Assembly: GCA_964446295.1 (NCBI GenBank) | Contig: CAYUNR010000050.1 | Span: 1 to 10,951, forward strand | Reading direction: 5' to 3' | From: CAITNM01 sp964446295 | GTDB taxonomy: Bacteria > Pseudomonadota > Alphaproteobacteria > Paracaedibacterales > CAITNM01 | Length of the DNA: 10,951 bases | Shown here: one piece after another, positions 7,117-10,951 of the stretch | How the letters are laid out: each line of letters opens with the position of its first letter | Numbering within the stretch: the first letter of the stretch is position 1 | Made by a program: the position numbers and the translations under genes | Notes under the pieces: generated by a model | Database searches by the model: none | Told to the model about the DNA's origin: nothing | Seen by the model: the letters and a program-made list of their open reading frames with translations, nothing else

Positions 7117-7839
7117 TTAAAGTTTTGCGCAGCCTGATTCAATGCGTTCCTGAAGAAGCGGCATGAATTCAGTTCTTGGTAATCCTGCTGGAATAGGATC
7201 TAAAAATTCTAACGTAATACAGCCAGGTTTTTTAAATTTAGAACGTCGCGCCCAGAATTTTCCGGAATTTAAGGCAATCGGCACTACAGTAACATTAAGT
7301 TCCTGGTATAAAATACCAATACCTGACTGATAGTTTCCTAGCTGACCATAAGCTCCGCGTCGCCCTTCTGGAAAAATTAAAATTGAGAAATTATTATCAA
7401 TAGATTTTTTACCTTGAGCGATTAATGATTTTAAGGACTTCATGCCGTTTGACCGGTCAATAACAATACTATTTAATTTCACCAAATAACTACCGTATCC
7501 TGGAATTTGCGTTAATTGCTTTTTTAAAACTATGACAAAGCGTTTCACAAGAGTTGAAAAAATCAAAGTCTCCCACGCAGATTGATGTTTGCACGCCAGT
7601 ATCACCGGTCCATTTTTTAATGCTTCGTCTAATTTTTCTTGACCCAATATTTTGTAATCAAGCCCAACAATTAATTTCAAAGAAAACATAATTATATGTG
7701 TCCAAGTTTTGTACCAAAGAACACAACACCACCTAGGCAAAATAATTACAGGAACCCATAAAATAATAAATAGCGAGATTGTGAAGACATAAAAAAACAC
7801 ATCAAAACAATAAGAACGAAAACGAGCGATAATATCCAT
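7117..7839 (-). CDS. plsC: 1-acyl-sn-glycerol-3-phosphate acyltransferase (PlsC family)
   Basis: Inner-membrane acyltransferase that makes phosphatidic acid from lysophosphatidate for phospholipid synthesis. From the ATG at 7839 it has 240 aa. A hydrophobic segment (about residues 16-36) is followed by ACKHQSAWETL, the acyl-CoA/ACP motif I, with His85. Here the usual HX4D reads HX4E (Glu90), a form I believe occurs in a PlsC subgroup. A motif II-like region KKQLTQIPGYG follows, then the glycerophosphate-binding FPEGRRG (about 156-162) and VPIALNSGKFW (about 186-196). A longer frame opens at the ATG at 7881 inside putA; I prefer 7839 because it begins 5 nt after the putA stop, has AGG four bases upstream and removes a polar 14-residue extension. 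The tight spacing places it in the putA transcript. Acyl donor and exact substrate are not visible; another lysophospholipid acyltransferase role is possible. Confidence 0.88.
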   Translation of the reverse strand: MDIIARFRSYCFDVFFYVFTISLFIILWVPVIILPRWCCVLWYKTWTHIIMFSLKLIVGLDYKILGQEKLDEALKNGPVILACKHQSAWETLIFSTLVKRFVIVLKKQLTQIPGYGSYLVKLNSIVIDRSNGMKSLKSLIAQGKKSIDNNFSILIFPEGRRGAYGQLGNYQSGIGILYQELNVTVVPIALNSGKFWARRSKFKKPGCITLEFLDPIPAGLPRTEFMPLLQERIESGCAKL

Positions 7840-7844
7840 GATGC

Positions 7845-10800
7845 CTATATACTGCTTAAAAGGGTTGTGTTTCCACCACATGCGGTAATATTTTGAGTGA
7901 ACGTACGCTCATGCACAAATCGTAACAAATAATTTGGACCACCAGCTTTGGGGCCAGTACCAGAAAGACCTTCACCACCAAATGGTTGCACGCCAACTAC
8001 CGCGCCAATCATATTGCGATTAATATATAAATTACCTACCTTTGCATGGCGTTCTGCAGTAGCAACGGTTGATTCTAAGCGACTGTGAATGCCCATAGTC
8101 AATCCATAACCTGTATCATTTATTTGACAGAAAACTTTTTCAAGTTCATCTGCTTTAAAGCGCACAACATGGACAACCGGGCCAAAAACTTCCTCTTTTA
8201 GTAAGTTAATAGATTCAATTTCCCATAATTCTGGTCCAAAAAAATCACCATGATCTGGCGCACTACAAGTGTAAATATTTTTAGCATGTCCCGTTTTTTC
8301 AAGACTATTTAGATATAGTATGTGATTTTCAAGGTTTTCTTTAGCTACACTATCAATAAGCGGGCCAACATCTGTACTTAACTTCCACGTATCATTCACT
8401 TCAAGATCACTCATTGCGTTACTAAGCATATGCAATAAGTCATCGGCAACATCTTCCTGAACAAACAAAACACGAAGAGCTGAACAACGTTGTCCAGCAC
8501 TTTGAAATGCTGAGCTAATCACATCTGTAACAACTTGCTCATGCAACGCTGATGAATCCACAATCATGGCATTCATTCCACCTGTTTCTGCAATAAGTGG
8601 CACAATAGGCCCTTGCCTACTTGCCAACGTTTGATTAATACGAATTGCTGTATCAGTTGAACCTGTAAAAACAACGCCTTTAACTCTGGAATCAGTCAAA
8701 AGATGTTCTGAGACATCAATTCCATTGCAATGCATAAATTGAAAAGCATCCTTTGGAACGCCTGCCTTGTGAGCAAGTTCTGTAGCAAATAACCCTATTC
8801 TGGGTGTTTGATGAGAAGGCTTAACGAGAACAGTATTGCCTGTAACTAAAGCAGCAATAGCCTGCCCTAAGAAAATTGCCAAAGGAAAATTCCAAGGTGC
8901 TATGCAAACAAAGACGCCACGAGCATGGTATGATAAATTATTCAGTTCTCCTGTCGGTCCAGGAAGCTCTATTGGGGAATCTAAAAGTTGACGAGCTTGG
9001 TTCGCGTAGTAATAACAAAAATCAATTGCTTCACGAATTTCAGCGATACAGTCACTTACAGTTTTTCTTCCCTCTAAGCACAATATTTGAATAAGTTCAT
9101 CACGCTTTTCATCTAAAAGATCACCGATCTTTTCAATAATTCGAGCACGATTTTCAACACCTATTTTTTCCCAGCCATTTTGAGATTGATCAGCATGGCT
9201 TAAAAGTTTTTTTAATTGATCAGCCCCAAGAACTTCAGGCGCATCTTTTAATGAATAAGAATTTATCAATTTGTGAATATGCTTTAAAAAATCATAGGAA
9301 GATAAATCATCGCCTTTTGAATTACGGCGGTAGGCCCCATACATTTCCGCTGGTATTTTAATTTTAAGGTGCGGATTATTATGAGTTTCCAGACATTGAG
9401 CGCTAACGCTTTTCACAAGAGATTCTGCAGGTAATTGCAGGTCATAAATTTGATGAACAAAACTGCTATTTGCACCATTTTCAAGGAGCCTACGTACAAG
9501 ATAGGCCAACAGATCCTTATACACACCCACAGGCCCATAAATACGGTGACGTGCGTGAATATGCTCATAAAGCGATTCGCCCATGCCATACAGTCGTTGT
9601 AATTCAAATTTAGTCACGGCTTTTTGCGCAGCCATTTCCAAAACAAATGCTGCCGTGTAAGCATTGTGTGTCGCAAACTGCCCATAAATTAAAGAAGAAG
9701 CATTTAAAATTTTTTCAGCACACACTAAATAAGACAAGTCGGTATGAGCTTTTTGTGTAAATACAGGATAATCGCTTAACCCACGTTCTTGACACCATTT
9801 TATTTCACTGTCCCAATAAGCTCCTTTAACAAGGCGTATGTGCATGTGTTCACCAGTCGTCTTGGCCATTAAAACAAGCCAATCAACAACAACATGTGCA
9901 CGCTTTTGATAGGCTTGAACAGCTAGACCAAATCCACCCCAGCCTTTTAAAGAATCATGAGTGTATACATCTTGAATGATTTCCAAAGATAACTCTAATC
10001 TGTCTGTTTCTTCAGCATCTACCGTCAACATTATTTCAGCATCTTTAGCTGCCTGGCAAAGCTTCAGCAATGTTTCACCAAGCTCAGATTTTACACTATC
10101 GCGCTTTAATAATTCGTAACGCGGATGTAATGCTGATAGTTTTATTGAAATACTAGACTTTTCGATAATGTCACCTGATTGTCCTTTTAAGGCTTCAATT
10201 GCATTTAAATAAGCATCAAAATAACGTTTTGCATCTTCTTTTGTTTTTGCTGCCTCGCCAAGCATATCAAAGGAATAAAGATCGTTTCCTTTTTTAGAAT
10301 TTGCTATTTCAATGGTTTCACCAGCTACAAATTGATGCCCCATTGTGTGAATAATTTTCACCATAATTTGGCGAATAAGTGGCTCACCAAAACGACGAAT
10401 CAATCCTGGAATATGGCTAAAAACAGATCCTGAGGTCCCAAATGATAAAAATTTGCTGGTTTGACTTAAGCTAAAATTCGCTAATCGTTCAACCCATGTA
10501 CCTTCATTAGTATTTTCCCATGCACCAAGACCAAGCTTATCCCGTATTAATTTACTTTTTGTAGAATTATCGGGAATACGCAAAAGCGCTTCTGCCATGC
10601 ACATTAATGCTAAGCCTTCTTGTGTGCTTAAACGGTATGTTTGCAACAAGCTTTCAATACGTAATGGGCTGAGCTTATTTTTTCTTAAATGATTAATAAT
10701 TTCATGCGCTTTTTTTGCAGCAAATTCATGGTAACTAGACATTGATTCGTATTTTTTTAGAAGATGCTCAACGGCACTTGTTTCATTAGTACGATATTGT

Positions 10801-10859
10801 TTTTCTAGTTGGTTCCATAGGTGAGATAATTCGATAGTAGCAAAGGTGGGGATAAACAT
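7845..10859 (-). CDS. putA: Bifunctional proline dehydrogenase / L-glutamate gamma-semialdehyde dehydrogenase, short PutA
   Basis: Oxidises proline to glutamate: an FAD-dependent proline dehydrogenase barrel feeds an NAD-dependent aldehyde dehydrogenase domain in one chain. From the ATG at 10859 the protein has 1004 aa. A helical N-terminal part precedes the barrel (roughly 175-470), with SIKLSALHPRYE (about 238-249), MLTVDAEETDRLE (about 277-289), IRLVKGAYWDSEIK (about 341-354), FATHNAYT (about 395-402) and the RIYGPVG...RRLLENGANSSF region. The aldehyde dehydrogenase part has APWNFPLA (about 654-661), AETGGMNAMIV (catalytic Glu near 758), SAGQRCSALR (catalytic Cys near 792), EEVFGPV and QPFGGEGLSGTGPKAGGP. 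The length matches minimal PutAs near 1000 aa; the ribbon-helix-helix repressor domain of the 1320-aa E. coli protein is absent, so it should not autorepress. An upstream in-frame TTG (10871) overlaps the Shine-Dalgarno and is rejected as start. The gene begins 15 nt after tRNA-Pro and is followed at 5 nt by plsC. Confidence 0.95.
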   Translation of the reverse strand: MFIPTFATIELSHLWNQLEKQYRTNETSAVEHLLKKYESMSSYHEFAAKKAHEIINHLRKNKLSPLRIESLLQTYRLSTQEGLALMCMAEALLRIPDNSTKSKLIRDKLGLGAWENTNEGTWVERLANFSLSQTSKFLSFGTSGSVFSHIPGLIRRFGEPLIRQIMVKIIHTMGHQFVAGETIEIANSKKGNDLYSFDMLGEAAKTKEDAKRYFDAYLNAIEALKGQSGDIIEKSSISIKLSALHPRYELLKRDSVKSELGETLLKLCQAAKDAEIMLTVDAEETDRLELSLEIIQDVYTHDSLKGWGGFGLAVQAYQKRAHVVVDWLVLMAKTTGEHMHIRLVKGAYWDSEIKWCQERGLSDYPVFTQKAHTDLSYLVCAEKILNASSLIYGQFATHNAYTAAFVLEMAAQKAVTKFELQRLYGMGESLYEHIHARHRIYGPVGVYKDLLAYLVRRLLENGANSSFVHQIYDLQLPAESLVKSVSAQCLETHNNPHLKIKIPAEMYGAYRRNSKGDDLSSYDFLKHIHKLINSYSLKDAPEVLGADQLKKLLSHADQSQNGWEKIGVENRARIIEKIGDLLDEKRDELIQILCLEGRKTVSDCIAEIREAIDFCYYYANQARQLLDSPIELPGPTGELNNLSYHARGVFVCIAPWNFPLAIFLGQAIAALVTGNTVLVKPSHQTPRIGLFATELAHKAGVPKDAFQFMHCNGIDVSEHLLTDSRVKGVVFTGSTDTAIRINQTLASRQGPIVPLIAETGGMNAMIVDSSALHEQVVTDVISSAFQSAGQRCSALRVLFVQEDVADDLLHMLSNAMSDLEVNDTWKLSTDVGPLIDSVAKENLENHILYLNSLEKTGHAKNIYTCSAPDHGDFFGPELWEIESINLLKEEVFGPVVHVVRFKADELEKVFCQINDTGYGLTMGIHSRLESTVATAERHAKVGNLYINRNMIGAVVGVQPFGGEGLSGTGPKAGGPNYLLRFVHERTFTQNITACGGNTTLLSSI

Positions 10860-10865
10860 TACTTT

Positions 10866-10869
10866 CTCC
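10866..10869 (-). promoter_or_regulatory. Shine-Dalgarno site of putA, immediately after tRNA-Pro
   Basis: On the minus strand the 15 nt between the tRNA CCA and the putA ATG read CTTTTGGAGAAAGTA. GGAG is spaced six bases from the ATG at 10859. This fixes the start and shows that the ribosome-binding site lies within ten bases of the tRNA 3' end, leaving no room for a separate promoter or terminator. Confidence 0.75.
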
Positions 10870-10874
10870 AAAAG

Positions 10875-10951
10875 TGGTCGGAACGGCGGGATTCGAACCC
10901 ACGACCCCTATCCCCCCGGAATAGTGCGCTACCAGGCTGCGCTACGTTCCG
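10875..10951 (-). tRNA. tRNA-Pro, anticodon GGG, CCA encoded
   Basis: The minus strand folds into a complete 77-nt cloverleaf ending exactly at the window edge. The acceptor CGGAACG pairs perfectly with CGTTCCG; the D stem GCGC/GCGC encloses AGCCTGGTA. The anticodon stem CTATT/GATAG (one U-G pair) encloses the loop CCGGGGG, and a five-base variable region GGGTC follows. The T stem GTGGG/CCCGC encloses TTCGAAT, then come discriminator A and CCA. The anticodon GGG lies at 10915-10917 and reads CCC/CCU proline codons; C1-G72 and the overall sequence fit bacterial tRNA-Pro. The base before the anticodon (position 33) is C instead of the nearly universal U, and the loop ends could pair C32-G38 and C33-G37. 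No terminator follows: putA starts 15 nt downstream, so putA probably lies on the tRNA precursor transcript. Confidence 0.93.

Noticed and set aside
7840..7881. Longer plsC start inside putA
   Set aside because: It would add 14 polar residues before the normal membrane segment and overlap conserved putA coding; the ATG at 7839 is 5 nt past the putA stop.
10869..10871. TTG as the start of putA
   Set aside because: It overlaps the Shine-Dalgarno GGAG, which is correctly spaced for the ATG at 10859.
10914..10920. Shifting the anticodon loop by one to restore U33 (giving anticodon CCG)
   Set aside because: It breaks the anticodon stem and would make an Arg anticodon, whereas the body of the tRNA, including C1-G72, is that of tRNA-Pro.
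10875..10951. tRNA-Pro as an integration site for a genomic island
   Set aside because: The 3' end is followed directly by putA, a core metabolic gene; no integrase gene or direct repeat of the tRNA end is seen in the window.

Overview
The window looks like chromosomal DNA of an AT-rich gammaproteobacterium. It carries a large NAD-dependent glutamate dehydrogenase, a short bifunctional PutA and a bacterial tRNA-Pro with an encoded CCA, and AT-rich codons throughout. A Legionellales-type organism would fit, but I infer this from general character, not from a decisive marker. No mobile element, CRISPR array or rRNA is visible. Coding density is very high: no gap between genes exceeds about 65 bases.

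Layout. (1) Positions 2-1612 (+) hold the C-terminal third of an NAD-glutamate dehydrogenase whose start lies upstream of the window. (2) Positions 1675-7109 (+) hold a tightly packed four-gene unit: a polytopic GT-C-like membrane protein, a glutamine-dependent asparagine-synthase-family amidotransferase, a membrane-anchored family 2 glycosyltransferase of the polyprenyl-phosphate type, and a UDP-glucose 6-dehydrogenase. A sigma70-like promoter sits just before it. The genes overlap by 13 nt, are separated by 10 nt, and overlap by 1 nt. (3) Converging on this unit from the right, on the minus strand, are a tRNA-Pro(GGG) (10951-10875), putA (10859-7845) and plsC (7839-7117). Only 15 nt separate the tRNA from putA and 5 nt separate putA from plsC, so all three look co-transcribed. 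The two convergent units meet with 7 nt between stop codons and a small shared hairpin.

How the genes work together. PutA (proline to glutamate) and the glutamate dehydrogenase (glutamate to 2-oxoglutarate) are consecutive steps of proline catabolism, and here they flank the glycan unit. The four-gene unit contains most parts of a lipid-linked sugar transfer route: Ugd supplies UDP-glucuronate, the amidotransferase could convert a uronate to a uronamide, the GT2 could load the sugar on undecaprenyl phosphate, and the GT-C-like protein could transfer it at the outer face of the membrane. This resembles the Ugd/ArnC/ArnT logic with an amidotransferase in place of the Ara4N enzymes. It is inference and the best candidate here for an undescribed system. 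The other striking points are the tRNA-Pro running directly into the Shine-Dalgarno of a proline-degrading gene, and the C at position 33 of that tRNA in place of the near-universal U.
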